A stretch of DNA of 64,000 nucleotides, from assembly GCA_016795325.1 (NCBI GenBank), contig JAEUHY010000060.1, forward strand, positions 124,001-188,000, read 5' to 3'. Both the position numbers and the translations under genes were made by a program. The DNA is from Planctomycetota bacterium (GTDB lineage: Bacteria; Planctomycetota; UBA1135; GCA-002686595). Positions within the stretch are counted from its first letter, which is position 1. Every line of letters starts with the position of its first letter. The notes below the pieces were generated by a model. The model did not search any database. It was not told the DNA's origin and saw only the letters and a list, made by a program, of their open reading frames with translations. This document shows positions 1 to 8,628 of the stretch, one piece after another.

Positions 1-1125
1 CCAGGAGAGCAGCTTCACCTGCGCGAGGGCCGCCGCCGAGCAGCGCGCGTGCAGCGCGGGGTCGTCGAGCAGCGAGCGCATCGCCTTTTCGAGCTCCGCG
101 CGCTCGCCGGGCTTCACGAACAGGCCTGCGCCGGCGAGCAGCTCGGGCAGGGGACTTTCGAGCGTGGCGATCACCGGCGCGCCGCAGGCGGCCGCTTCGA
201 CCGCCGGCAGCCCGAAGCCTTCGCACTCGGAGGGCAGCAGCAGCGCCGTGGCGCCGGAGTGCAAGGCGCGCAGCTCGTCGTCGGCGACGAAGCCGGTCCA
301 GATGACCTGCGACTCCAAACCGAGCTCTGCAATCGTGCGTCGGATGCGCGCCTGATCGCCGTGGAACACGTCCTTGTCGATCGACCCTACGAGCGCGAGT
401 TGCGGGCGCGGCGTGCGGTCCTTCGCAACAGCGCCGAGCGCACGCACGATGGTGTCGACGTGTTTGTGCGGGTTGAAGCCGCCCACGTAGGTGAACCACG
501 GCGCGTGCGGATCGAGGCCGAACTTGCGCGCCGCGACTTCGATCTGCGCGCGGGACTCGACGGGCGCGTAAGCCGCGGCCGGCGCTTCGACAGCGACGTC
601 GATGCGCTCGCGCTTGACCATGAGCACGCGTTCGAGGTCGCGTGCGGAGTACTCCGACACCGTGAGCACGCGCCGCGCCTGCCACAGCGCGAGCTTCACC
701 TTCGCGCTCCAGAACAGGCGTGCGCGGCGCGAGGGCAGCGTGAGCTGCGGAAAACGCTCGGCGATGCAGTCGTGGATGCACACCACCGCGCGTTGGCCGG
801 GCGGCAGCGGGAAATACGTGTAGACCGAGGGCGAGAAGAACACGTCGAGCGGCTCGCGGCGCACGGCGGCGGTCAGGCGCAGCATGTCGCGCGGCGAACG
901 CGCGCTGTCGGCCGAGGCGGCTTGCGTTGGGGCGACGCTCTGGGCCACGGTGACTAGGCGCACGTTCTTCGCGCGCAGCTCGAACACGCGCGCCGCGGCG
1001 TTGTCGGCGAAGAACACGAACTCGTGGTTCGGCGCCGCGTCGACCATGGCCGCGCAAATCTCGCGTGTGAAGCGGCCGTAGCCGCGGATGTTGGCCCAAC
1101 AGGTCGCGTCGACGCCGATGCGCAT
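1..1125 (-). CDS. GT4-family glycosyltransferase (C-terminus cut by window edge)
   Basis: Retaining GT-B glycosyltransferase that would move a sugar from a nucleotide donor onto a surface glycan or lipid. 375 residues are visible from the ATG at 1125, and the frame is still open at base 1. The C-terminal Rossmann half starts near residue 212 with VGGFNPHKHVDTIVRA, the usual 'YVG...K' motif. The donor-site EX7E motif is E302-E310 in PSECEGFGLPAVE, followed by the GAPVIA and LPELLAGAG segments typical of GT4. Missing only the last helices. It starts 10 nt after the CotH gene and is the last visible gene of a six-gene minus-strand operon, so it probably supplies a glycan for the same envelope structure. 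The family call is firm; donor and acceptor are unknown. Confidence 0.9.
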   Translation of the reverse strand, partial: MRIGVDATCWANIRGYGRFTREICAAMVDAAPNHEFVFFADNAAARVFELRAKNVRLVTVAQSVAPTQAASADSARSPRDMLRLTAAVRREPLDVFFSPSVYTYFPLPPGQRAVVCIHDCIAERFPQLTLPSRRARLFWSAKVKLALWQARRVLTVSEYSARDLERVLMVKRERIDVAVEAPAAAYAPVESRAQIEVAARKFGLDPHAPWFTYVGGFNPHKHVDTIVRALGAVAKDRTPRPQLALVGSIDKDVFHGDQARIRRTIAELGLESQVIWTGFVADDELRALHSGATALLLPSECEGFGLPAVEAAACGAPVIATLESPLPELLAGAGLFVKPGERAELEKAMRSLLDDPALHARCSAAALAQVKLLSW

Positions 1126-1135
1126 GGCGCCTGCT

Positions 1136-4100
1136 CTACTGCTTGGCGCGCGGCCAAGCCACGACGCGCAGGCTGTGGATGCGGAGTTTGCCGACGCGCG
1201 CGGGGCTCGCCGCGAGTTCGACGCGCGCGTAGCGGCCCGGCGGCAGGCTCAACACGCTGAAGCGGTACTCGTCGGGCGCGCTCGAGAGCGCCAGCGCGTT
1301 CTGCTGGGCGAGTGCAGTGTCCGGACCAGAAGCGAGCACGTGTGCGGCCTCGAGCGACTCGCTCGCGGCCTCGACCACCAGCGCGTACTCGCGCTCGGAG
1401 TCGCTCAAGTCCCACTCCACGGCGCGCGTGATGCTCCCGGGCGCGGCCTTGAAGGTCGCCACGAGGTCGCGCCCGCGCTTGACCAAGCGATCCACCGACG
1501 GCGAATGCGTCCAACCGTCGCGCGGATCGACGAAATCCTCGGCGAAACGCACTTCGTAGAGCGGAGCGGCAGGCTGGCGCAACTCGAGCTCGTCGAGCGG
1601 ACCGGGCTCGGCCTCGCCGAGTTCGCAGCCGAGCAACGCATCGAGCCAGTGCAGGTCGGCGTCCGCCGCGCGCTCTTCGCCGCCGAGCAGCGCGCGAGCG
1701 ATGGTGTGTTTTGCCTGGTCTTCCACCAGGTGCGTCACCTTGCTGCCCTCGATCGAGCTGAGCACGACCACCGGCCACCCGGCCTCGCCGTAGCGCCAGT
1801 TCTTCTTGTTGGCGTGGATGCCCGTCGGCCCGCCTTCGATGCGCGTGCGCACGATCCATGGCTCGGAGCGGTCCTTGATCTCGATCCCCTTGTTGCAGCG
1901 TTGGATCGTGTTGTTCAGCACGATCGGACGGCTGTCCTCGCCGACCGAGAGGCCCTTGTCGCCCGAGTCGAGGATCGTGTTGCCGACGACGCGCGGCCAG
2001 CACGTCATCAGGTCGAGTCCGTCGTTGCCCGAGCCTTCGATCCTGTTGTAGGCGACGAGCCCCGACGACATGTCGTAGTCGATCGAGTCCGCGTTGGCGT
2101 GGTGGAAGTGCGAGTGGGTGACGCTCGCGTCGGCCTTGACGATGTTGATCAGATCGTCGCAGCGCTGGTTGCGCGAGAATTCGCAATGGTCGAACACGAC
2201 GTCGCGCGCGTTGTGCACGCACACCATGCCCTTGTATTCGACGCGCTCGAGCTGGGCCGCGCCGCCGCGCTCGAACTTCACGTGCTCGAAGCGCGAGCCG
2301 TTCGCGCCTTCACCTTGCAGCGCGAACACGCCCCAAGGCAGCAGCGGATCACTCGCTGTGATCGTGATCGGCTCCTCCGCGGTGCCGATGGCGAGCACGC
2401 GACCCTTGGCAAGGATCGACGCGTCGGGACCGAGGATCAGCCGCGCGCCGGGCCGAAGCTCGAGTTGGTCGTCGGCGCCGATCAGCAGTGTTTCACGCAG
2501 GCGCTGCTCGCCGACCAGGGTTTGGACACGCCTCTTGACCTCCACATTCGGCATCGTGAATGGCTGCGGGCGGAACAGATCACCTGAGTCCAACTCAGAC
2601 ACTTCCAGCGCACGACCTTGGCCCGCGCGCTGCCAACGCAGGTCGAAGCGCAGCTTGTCTGTGGATCCCCAAGTGTCCAACAGTTCCACACGAAGTCGGT
2701 AGTCGCGTGGCGTCGGCCGCAGAGCCCCGTCGACGATGCTCGCGCGAGGCGTCAAGACGAGTCCGAGCGCTTCCAACCGCGTCGACTGCGTTTCCAGTGC
2801 CACCAGGGCTCGCCTCGGCGCTTGCGGCCCGGCGCATTCGTCCAGAAGGTGAACGTGCCAAGTGTCCTGCAGCGGAACCAACCCAAGTTCGAGCGATTCC
2901 AGTTCAGCCGATCCGCGGCCGGAGACACGCAGGTCCACTAGAAACGAGTGGTCGTCGAGCCGAGTCACACGCTGCTCGACACGCACGTCGTCCAACCACC
3001 CCCGCAACGTGTCGAGGTTTTTGCGCAGCGTCGCGAGCGTCGTCCGCGGATCTCCAACCGGTGGAATCACGCCCGCGCGCAGCGACTCGTACTCGAACTC
3101 GGCCTCGTACTTGCGCCACGCCTCGTTCACGCGCTGCTCGGCGAGCTTGTACAGCTTGTCGCCTTCGAGCCACTTGGCGACTTCGCGCATCGCGCCGTCC
3201 CACACGCGCGGATCTTCGAGCGCCGCGCGCCAGAAGCGGTTGATGTTCGAGCCCGGCGGCGGCTTCTCGAGGTCGAGCAGGCGCACGTCCCACACGATCG
3301 GGTGCAACTTGCCGCTGGTCGGATCCTCGTACCAGAATTGGTTGTGCACGCCGCTCATGTGGTACGGGTCGCCGCACACGAGCAGGAAGGCGAACAGGCG
3401 CGAGAGCTCGTCGGTGTCGAGCCAGCTCATGAAGCGCTCGCGCCCAGCTTCTGAGCTGTCGTTCAGATCGCGCAGGAACTGTTCGAGCAGCGCGGTGCCG
3501 AACGCTCCGGGCCGGTCGTTGTTCGCGACGCGATCCCAGATGTGCGGGTTGGCGAAGACCTCGCGCGGCAGGCCCTTGAAGTAGTCGCCGCGCTCGGCGG
3601 TGTCGGCGCGGAAGATGTTCCCCGGCATGCGCAGATTGCGGCGCAAGAAGCCCTCGTCGACCGGCTCGACGAAACGGTGCAGCCCGTAGAAGCGCTCGTT
3701 CATGTAGATCGGAACGATCTGTTGCTCGGGCGCGAGCAGGCCGAAGTCCTTGGCGATCGTTCCGACCAGCCACTGCGGCAGCACGTCCTTGACGCTGAAG
3801 GCGAGCGACCGAAACCCCTTGTAGAGCTCGTCCTGGCCGGTGCGCAGCGTCAGCGACTTCTTCTCACTCGTCCAGTGCGCGCTGCCGTCGCCGCGGAAGC
3901 GCAGCTTGGCCTTGGTGCGGTCGCCGGCGTCGAGCAACTCGACGTCGACCCACTCGCCCCAGCGAGCGGGGACGTCGCGCTCCAGGCTCGCGAACTCGTC
4001 GCGGTCGACGAGGATGCGCACGCGCGGAACGTCCTCGCGTTCGGCGGAGAAGCCCTTGGCGAGTTCGTTCATCCGCAGCGAATTCCACGCGGCGCGCACG

Positions 4101-4336
4101 CGCTGATAGCCGAACTTGCGCACGCTGGTGGCGCGCGACCACCAGTCGTCGTAGCGCCGGATGCGCGCGTAGTCGTTGAGCGCGCCGAAGAACAGCCACA
4201 GCGCCAGCGCCATGGGCGGCAGCGTGAACACGACCGCTTCGAACAGCGTGAGGCGCCGCCACCAACCGCGCAGGCCACGGAGTTCGCGCTGCGTCACAGC
4301 TCGCCTCGCTCTCGTGCGGCGAGCGCTCGCACGCAC
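1136..4336 (-). CDS. CotH-kinase domain protein fused to a right-handed beta-helix
   Basis: 1066-residue membrane-anchored protein. A short basic N-terminus is followed by one transmembrane helix (about 33-53). A CotH kinase domain spans roughly 105-420: FRGDGSAHWTSEKKS (148-161), FYGLHRFVEPVDEGF, the catalytic-loop-like GDPYHMSGVHNQFWY (D323, N332) and the metal-binding PIVWD (D350). CotH proteins are atypical protein kinases first known from spore coats. Residues about 600-850 form a parallel beta-helix with repeating 'V..N.I..' rungs, and a beta-rich tail follows to 1066. This layout suggests an extracytoplasmic kinase carrying its own surface- or glycan-binding scaffold. A GTG at 4297 is an alternative start. 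It lies in the operon with VTC and DUF4956 genes. Its substrate cannot be read from sequence. Confidence 0.88.
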   Translation of the reverse strand: MRASARRTRARRAVTQRELRGLRGWWRRLTLFEAVVFTLPPMALALWLFFGALNDYARIRRYDDWWSRATSVRKFGYQRVRAAWNSLRMNELAKGFSAEREDVPRVRILVDRDEFASLERDVPARWGEWVDVELLDAGDRTKAKLRFRGDGSAHWTSEKKSLTLRTGQDELYKGFRSLAFSVKDVLPQWLVGTIAKDFGLLAPEQQIVPIYMNERFYGLHRFVEPVDEGFLRRNLRMPGNIFRADTAERGDYFKGLPREVFANPHIWDRVANNDRPGAFGTALLEQFLRDLNDSSEAGRERFMSWLDTDELSRLFAFLLVCGDPYHMSGVHNQFWYEDPTSGKLHPIVWDVRLLDLEKPPPGSNINRFWRAALEDPRVWDGAMREVAKWLEGDKLYKLAEQRVNEAWRKYEAEFEYESLRAGVIPPVGDPRTTLATLRKNLDTLRGWLDDVRVEQRVTRLDDHSFLVDLRVSGRGSAELESLELGLVPLQDTWHVHLLDECAGPQAPRRALVALETQSTRLEALGLVLTPRASIVDGALRPTPRDYRLRVELLDTWGSTDKLRFDLRWQRAGQGRALEVSELDSGDLFRPQPFTMPNVEVKRRVQTLVGEQRLRETLLIGADDQLELRPGARLILGPDASILAKGRVLAIGTAEEPITITASDPLLPWGVFALQGEGANGSRFEHVKFERGGAAQLERVEYKGMVCVHNARDVVFDHCEFSRNQRCDDLINIVKADASVTHSHFHHANADSIDYDMSSGLVAYNRIEGSGNDGLDLMTCWPRVVGNTILDSGDKGLSVGEDSRPIVLNNTIQRCNKGIEIKDRSEPWIVRTRIEGGPTGIHANKKNWRYGEAGWPVVVLSSIEGSKVTHLVEDQAKHTIARALLGGEERAADADLHWLDALLGCELGEAEPGPLDELELRQPAAPLYEVRFAEDFVDPRDGWTHSPSVDRLVKRGRDLVATFKAAPGSITRAVEWDLSDSEREYALVVEAASESLEAAHVLASGPDTALAQQNALALSSAPDEYRFSVLSLPPGRYARVELAASPARVGKLRIHSLRVVAWPRAKQ

Positions 4337-4402
4337 GCCACCGCGGCGCCGCGCTGCGCGAACTGCCGATGCTCTCGAGGTCTGTGGGCATTGCGCATGC
4401 GC

Positions 4403-5461
4403 TCAGTCCTCGAACAGCGTTCCGCCCGCGTCGCAGCCGCCGACGCGCGAGCGCTCGCGAAAGCTCGCCAGTCGTTCGAACTCGAGCGTGTTCGCGCAGG
4501 CCTTCTCGACTTTCGCCCACAGCCCCGGCTCGAGCCGCTTGAAGAGCGTGAGCGCGATCCGCGCGCGTTGGACACCGCCCGGGCACTCCACCGCGCGGTA
4601 GACGAACGCCGAGGAGACGTCGACGGCGATCTGCTCGCTGGCCGGCAGGGTCACGCTCGCGTTGCGTCCCGGGACGCCGACGCGCAGCGCCGGTTCCAGC
4701 GTCAACGCATCGATCCGCGCCGAGAAGCCGCGTGTTTCGATCCGCAGCTCGCCGCGCCAGTCCGACGGCAGTTCGAGCTCGACCAGCGCTTCGTGCGTGC
4801 GGCCGTCGGCCTGCACGTCGAACCACGCTTGGTGCTCGCCCGCTTCGATGCGCACGCGCGCCAGCAGCCACGCATCGAGATAGCGCTCGTAGAGTGCGGG
4901 GATCGGCCCGTAGCGGCCCGCGGCGTAGTCGAGCTCCACGCGCGCGGAAAAACTCGGCCAGTGCGTCGGATGCAGCGCCAGCACACGCTCGTAGGCAAGC
5001 GTCGCCGCGTCGCCGTCGCCGAATCCCCGCAGCGCCTCGGCGTGCAGGAAGTGGTTGCGCCAGTTGCGCGGATCGAAATCGGCGAGTTGCTCGAGGGTCG
5101 CCAGCGTGCGGCCCTTGCGGCCCTGCGCCTGGTGCGCGCGGGCGAGCAGCTCGAGCGCGCGTTCGTGTTCGCGGTCGAGGCGGTGCTTGATCGTGTTGAG
5201 GCCGTTCGTGGCCAGCACGTGCTCGAGCCGCGCCTGGGCGCGCTGGGGGGCGCCGGCGTTCAGCTCGTTCTCCGCGACATCGAGCTGCGCCACCCACGAA
5301 GCCTGCCCGGCTTCGATCCAGCGCTCGACGCGTTCGGAGGCGACGCCCGCGAGCGCCATCAAGGCCAGCGCCGCGGCGCACAGCGCCAGCCACGCGAGCG
5401 CCAGCGCGCGCTCGTGGCGCGCGATCCAGCTCGACGTCGTGGTGGCGTTGGCGTCGCGCAC
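4403..5461 (-). CDS. membrane-anchored TPR-type protein of the CotH/VTC operon
   Basis: 352 residues from a GTG start, 13 nt after the DUF4956 stop. A single hydrophobic helix lies at about 20-42, and most of the protein would be outside the membrane. Residues 50-190 are helical repeats of TPR type (for example DAATLAYERVLALHPTHWPSF). The rest is beta-rich and ends with several cysteines (VEKACANTLEFE, GGCDAGG). No catalytic motif is visible. Position between DUF4956 and CotH suggests an assembly or adaptor role for the operon's membrane complex. This is inference from context; I do not recognise a named family for the whole chain. Confidence 0.8.
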   Translation of the reverse strand: MRDANATTTSSWIARHERALALAWLALCAAALALMALAGVASERVERWIEAGQASWVAQLDVAENELNAGAPQRAQARLEHVLATNGLNTIKHRLDREHERALELLARAHQAQGRKGRTLATLEQLADFDPRNWRNHFLHAEALRGFGDGDAATLAYERVLALHPTHWPSFSARVELDYAAGRYGPIPALYERYLDAWLLARVRIEAGEHQAWFDVQADGRTHEALVELELPSDWRGELRIETRGFSARIDALTLEPALRVGVPGRNASVTLPASEQIAVDVSSAFVYRAVECPGGVQRARIALTLFKRLEPGLWAKVEKACANTLEFERLASFRERSRVGGCDAGGTLFED

Positions 5462-5474
5462 GCGGGGGCTCGTC

Positions 5475-6170
5475 TCAGACGTCGACGTTCTGCGCCCCAG
5501 TGAGCATCACGACCTTGCGTCCGCCGTTGGCGGCGCGCAACGCCTCCATCAGCTCGCGCTCGTCGACCTTGGGCTTGAGGTGGACCGAGTACACGAGTTC
5601 GAGCGCCGCTCCGCCCTGCAGCGTTTCCATCGACAGCAACGAGTGCTGGCTGAGGTGCTTGTAGAACACCTCCTGGAACGCGGTGCGATGGTCGGCGTCG
5701 CCGGCGAGCTGCAGCTTGAGCAGCATCTCGCTCGTCGGCTGGGCGCCGATCTGGAAGCGGTAGAGGAAGTACACCGCGGGCGCCACGAACAGCGTGAACA
5801 GGATCGCGAGGTCGTAGAACCCGGTGCCCGCGGCCATGCCGATCGCCATCGTCGCGAAGAGGAACGCGACGTCACGTGGCTCCTTCACCGCTGTGCGGAA
5901 GCGGATGATCGAGAGCGCGCCGACCAGGCTGAAGGCGCGGGCCACGTTCGAACCGATCACGATCATGATCAGCGAGACCGTGACCGCCATCAGGATCATC
6001 GAGTGCACGAACGAAACCGAGTAGCTCACCCCGCGGTGCGTCTGGCGGTAGACGTACGCCAGCACGAGCGCGAGGAAGAAGCTCAGCAGCAACGTGGTCA
6101 GCGTCTGCCACACGTTGATGTCGCCTCCGACTGCGGAAACGCCGCGGAACCACTCGTTGAACTCGGGCAT
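5475..6170 (-). CDS. DUF4956 family membrane protein
   Basis: 231 residues with an N-terminal soluble stretch and about four membrane helices (roughly 22-41, 52-73, 100-117, 120-138). The family hallmark is the conserved stretch SLVGALSIIRFRTAVKEPRD (81-100) between helices. The C-terminal 90 residues form a cytosolic ferredoxin-like alpha/beta domain. DUF4956 proteins commonly sit beside VTC-domain and CotH genes, as here, 21 nt after the VTC gene. A channel or membrane partner for polyphosphate synthesis or export is a reasonable guess, but the biochemical role is unknown. Confidence 0.9.
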   Translation of the reverse strand: MPEFNEWFRGVSAVGGDINVWQTLTTLLLSFFLALVLAYVYRQTHRGVSYSVSFVHSMILMAVTVSLIMIVIGSNVARAFSLVGALSIIRFRTAVKEPRDVAFLFATMAIGMAAGTGFYDLAILFTLFVAPAVYFLYRFQIGAQPTSEMLLKLQLAGDADHRTAFQEVFYKHLSQHSLLSMETLQGGAALELVYSVHLKPKVDERELMEALRAANGGRKVVMLTGAQNVDV

Positions 6171-6191
6171 CGCTGTTTACCTGATCGCTGC

Positions 6192-6959
6192 CTACTCGGG
6201 GCGGGGGGTGAGGCCGTGGCGGCCGTCGAAGCGCGCGAGGTCGATCGCCGCGCAGTACTTCGAGAACCGCACGACCTCCAGGCCGTGTTTGCGCACCAGT
6301 GCGAGTAGCCACTGGGGAACACGGTGGTTGTACTTGATTTCGAGCACGCACCAGCGCGGGTCGAGCAAGTACGCCGCGCTGCGTTGGGGCCGCGCGAGGT
6401 CGAGCTCGTGGGCGTCGTACTGGAGGCGGCTGTCGAAGGTGACGCGCAGGTCGGGCTCGAAGGTCGCGAACCACGCCTGGCGCTGGTAGCGGATCGCCGC
6501 CGCAGGCGCGAGCTTGTGCAAACGCGTCAGCACGAGCGCCTCCTGCAGCACCGGATCGCCCGCCTGGGACTCGCGCGCGGCGTCGATTGCGCCGCGGTCG
6601 AACAGCGCCAGCGCCTCGGCGAGCGCAAGGCGCGTGCGGCGCTTCTGCACGGTGCGGTCGATGCGTTGTTTGATCTCGACGTACACCTCGTCGCGCCCTT
6701 CGTAGCGACGAAAACGCAGCTTGCGGCGCAGCTTTTCGCCGTCGAGCTTTTCCCAGAAGAACATCAGCTCCGGCGAATCCCAGTACAGCGAGTAGACCGG
6801 GTAGCCCTCGAGGCCCGAATGCGGATCGGGGTGCGCGTGCAGCGCGAGCTCCGCGGCGAACTCGCGCGCGGCTTCCAGCGGCAGCAGGTACTTGAGCTCG
6901 AACCGGTTGAAGCTGCGGACGTACGCGCTCGACGCCGTCGACAACGAAGGGGTCGCCAT
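6192..6959 (-). CDS. VTC-domain polyphosphate polymerase-like protein
   Basis: 255-residue single-domain protein of the VTC tunnel fold, the catalytic domain of the yeast polyphosphate polymerase Vtc4, which makes polyphosphate from ATP. Basic residues that line the tunnel appear in order: FELKY (K23), LRFRRY (R82, R84, R85), VYVEIKQR (E95, K97), QKRRTRL, RVTFDSR (R172), VLEIKY (E207, K209) and FSKY (K234). All the charged positions expected of an active enzyme seem present. The ATG at 6959 lies 8 nt after the upstream oxidoreductase stop; longer in-frame extensions run antiparallel through that gene and are rejected. No membrane segment is seen, so it probably acts at the cytosolic face with the DUF4956 partner. 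Confidence 0.88.
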   Translation of the reverse strand: MATPSLSTASSAYVRSFNRFELKYLLPLEAAREFAAELALHAHPDPHSGLEGYPVYSLYWDSPELMFFWEKLDGEKLRRKLRFRRYEGRDEVYVEIKQRIDRTVQKRRTRLALAEALALFDRGAIDAARESQAGDPVLQEALVLTRLHKLAPAAAIRYQRQAWFATFEPDLRVTFDSRLQYDAHELDLARPQRSAAYLLDPRWCVLEIKYNHRVPQWLLALVRKHGLEVVRFSKYCAAIDLARFDGRHGLTPRPE

Positions 6960-6967
6960 CGCGCGCC

Positions 6968-8458
6968 TCAACTCACGGGCGCTGCGGCGCGTTCCTTCGA
7001 CTCCAGCCGCTGTTCCTCGTGGTACTCGTAGTCGGTGTTGACTTCCCACACGTCGTGGGAGGCGCCCTGCATGTTCCACACGCTCATCATCGCCGTGAGC
7101 ATCGAGTGGTCCTGGTTGTTGTACTTGTGCATCCCGTTGCGTCCCACCGGGTGCAGGTTGGCGAGCGTGTCCAGGTGCGCGCGCACGACGTCGAGGTGGC
7201 CGCGGTACACCGAGTCGTAGATCGGATAGGCCTTGGGCATGCGCACGACGGTGCCGTCGACGACCAGATTCGGATCGGCGAGGCCGAGTTGCCCCAGCTC
7301 CTTGGTCGCGAGCGCGATGAGTTCGGCGTCGCTCGAACTCCACAGTCCGTCGCCCTCGAAGCAGAAGTACTCCATCCCCAGGCAGGTGCGGCCCGCCTCG
7401 GGCACCATGGCCTTCGACCAGTTGTTGAAGTTTTGGATGCGGCCGACTTTCACGCCCGGCGTGTGGATGTAGATCCAGTTGTCGGGGAACAGGTTCTCCT
7501 GCTTCAAGATCAGCGCGACCACGAGGAAATCGCGGTACTTCAGGCCCTCGGCCGCGTCGCGCACGGCCTGGGGCGCGGAGGGTTCGAGCGCGCGCACGAG
7601 CGAACGCACGGGCATCGTCGAGATGACGTGCTCGCACTCGAAACGTCGTTCGCCCTGCGGCGTGTTGCAGCGCACGGCGACCGCGCGCGAGCCGCGTGTC
7701 TCGATGCGCGCGACTTTGTGCTCGAGCAGCACTTCGCCGCCGATCTTCGCGATGCGCTCGGCGCACATCTCCCACATCTGTCCGGGGCCCAGGCGCGGAT
7801 ACTGGAACTCGTTGATCAGGCTCTTGATCGCCGTCGAGCGCCGCTGGATCGACGCGGCGTTGAGGATTGCCTTCGCCAGCGACAGGTTCTGGATGCGCTG
7901 CGCGGCCCACTCGGCGCGGATCTCGGTGCAGGGGATGCCCCAGACCTTCTCCGTGTAGGTCTTGAAGAAGATGTTGAACAGCCGCTTGCCGAAGCGGTTG
8001 GAGACCCACTGCTCGAAGTTCTCTTCGACAGGGTTGGGCCAGATCTTCGCGCGGGCGTAGCTCGCGACGACCATCGCCGATTGCCACAGACCGAGCCCAG
8101 AGAGCGCGTTCCAGGCCTTGAGCGGATAGTCGAAGTACTTGCCGCGGTAGTGGATGCGCGACATGCGCGGCACCGAGATGAACTCGGAGCCGAGGATCTC
8201 GTGCCACAGACGCTCGACCGGCTCGACCTTGGTGAAGAAGCGGTGGCCGCCGATGTCGAAGCGGTAGCCCTTGTACTGCGCCGTTTGTGAGATGCCGCCG
8301 AGCATCTTCGTGCCTTCGAGCACCGTGACGCGCGCGCCGGCCTGCTGGAGCAAGTAGGCCGCCGTCAGCCCGGCCGGGCCGCCGCCGATGACCACGACAC
8401 GCTCGCCGGGGCGGAGCTGGGTCACGGTGCGGACGTTGGGGCGGGCAGCCTGGGACAT
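6968..8458 (-). CDS. FAD/NAD(P)-dependent oxidoreductase, UDP-galactopyranose-mutase-like
   Basis: 496 residues with an N-terminal dinucleotide-binding fold VVVIGGGPAGLTAAYLL (from 21) and the acidic end of the second strand at VTVLEG. The segment GYRFDIGGHRFF is typical of the amine-oxidase/protoporphyrinogen-oxidase/UDP-galactopyranose-mutase group. Relatives often lie in polysaccharide clusters and are annotated only as NAD(P)/FAD oxidoreductases. It is the first gene of the six-gene operon ending in a GT4 glycosyltransferase, which favours a sugar or lipid substrate. A run of nine G (C on the coding strand) lies just upstream of the ATG, and no Shine-Dalgarno is visible. The exact reaction is not determinable. 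Confidence 0.87.
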   Translation of the reverse strand: MSQAARPNVRTVTQLRPGERVVVIGGGPAGLTAAYLLQQAGARVTVLEGTKMLGGISQTAQYKGYRFDIGGHRFFTKVEPVERLWHEILGSEFISVPRMSRIHYRGKYFDYPLKAWNALSGLGLWQSAMVVASYARAKIWPNPVEENFEQWVSNRFGKRLFNIFFKTYTEKVWGIPCTEIRAEWAAQRIQNLSLAKAILNAASIQRRSTAIKSLINEFQYPRLGPGQMWEMCAERIAKIGGEVLLEHKVARIETRGSRAVAVRCNTPQGERRFECEHVISTMPVRSLVRALEPSAPQAVRDAAEGLKYRDFLVVALILKQENLFPDNWIYIHTPGVKVGRIQNFNNWSKAMVPEAGRTCLGMEYFCFEGDGLWSSSDAELIALATKELGQLGLADPNLVVDGTVVRMPKAYPIYDSVYRGHLDVVRAHLDTLANLHPVGRNGMHKYNNQDHSMLTAMMSVWNMQGASHDVWEVNTDYEYHEEQRLESKERAAAPVS

Positions 8459-8468
8459 CGGGGGACGA

Positions 8469-8477
8469 GGGGGGGGG
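8469..8477 (-). repeat. C9 homopolymer tract in the leader of the oxidoreductase operon
   Basis: Nine consecutive G on the given strand (C in the mRNA), followed by a run of five at 8460-8464 directly before the start codon at 8458. It occupies the place where a ribosome-binding site would sit. Confidence 0.9.
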
Positions 8478-8557
8478 CGAGACGTTTCGCGCCGCGCCGG
8501 AAGGGACCTCTTCGGCCCCGGCGGTGCGTGGCCTGTAGGCCGTGGTGGGGGCCCCGG

Positions 8558-8563
8558 ATCCTA
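8558..8563 (-). promoter_or_regulatory. possible -10 (TAGGAT) of the FAD oxidoreductase operon
   Basis: TAGGAT on the minus strand, about 100 nt before the operon's first start codon, in the divergent region shared with the sulfatase-like gene. No convincing -35 is seen. Weak, composition-based call. Confidence 0.25.
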
Positions 8564-8611
8564 ACGTCTGACGAGCGCGGAAGCCGACCGCGGCTGCTGC
8601 AGATCCCGTGC

Positions 8612-8617
8612 TAGGCT
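8612..8617 (+). promoter_or_regulatory. extended -10-like element (TGCTAGGCT) of the sulfatase-like gene
   Basis: TAGGCT preceded by TGC, as in extended -10 promoters, ending 11 nt before the ATG at 8629. The 11-mer tgctaggctcg recurs at 10061-10071 ahead of the next gene. Transcription would begin almost at the start codon, so the longer GTG start at 8608, which overlaps the element, is disfavoured. Confidence 0.45.
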
Positions 8618-8628
8618 CGACCGCAACC

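Noticed and set aside
954-2587. long frames on both strands overlapping the end of the CotH gene
   Set aside because: They are out-of-phase reflections of the CotH/beta-helix and GT4 genes and show no motif of their own.
3542-5503. 653-codon plus-strand open frame opposite the CotH and TPR genes
   Set aside because: Arg/Ala/Leu/Gly-rich translation without domains, antiparallel to two genes with clear motifs; typical of long antisense frames in GC-rich DNA.
8460-8477. G-quadruplex upstream of the oxidoreductase gene
   Set aside because: Only two G-runs (5 and 9) are present; four separated runs cannot be formed without overlap.
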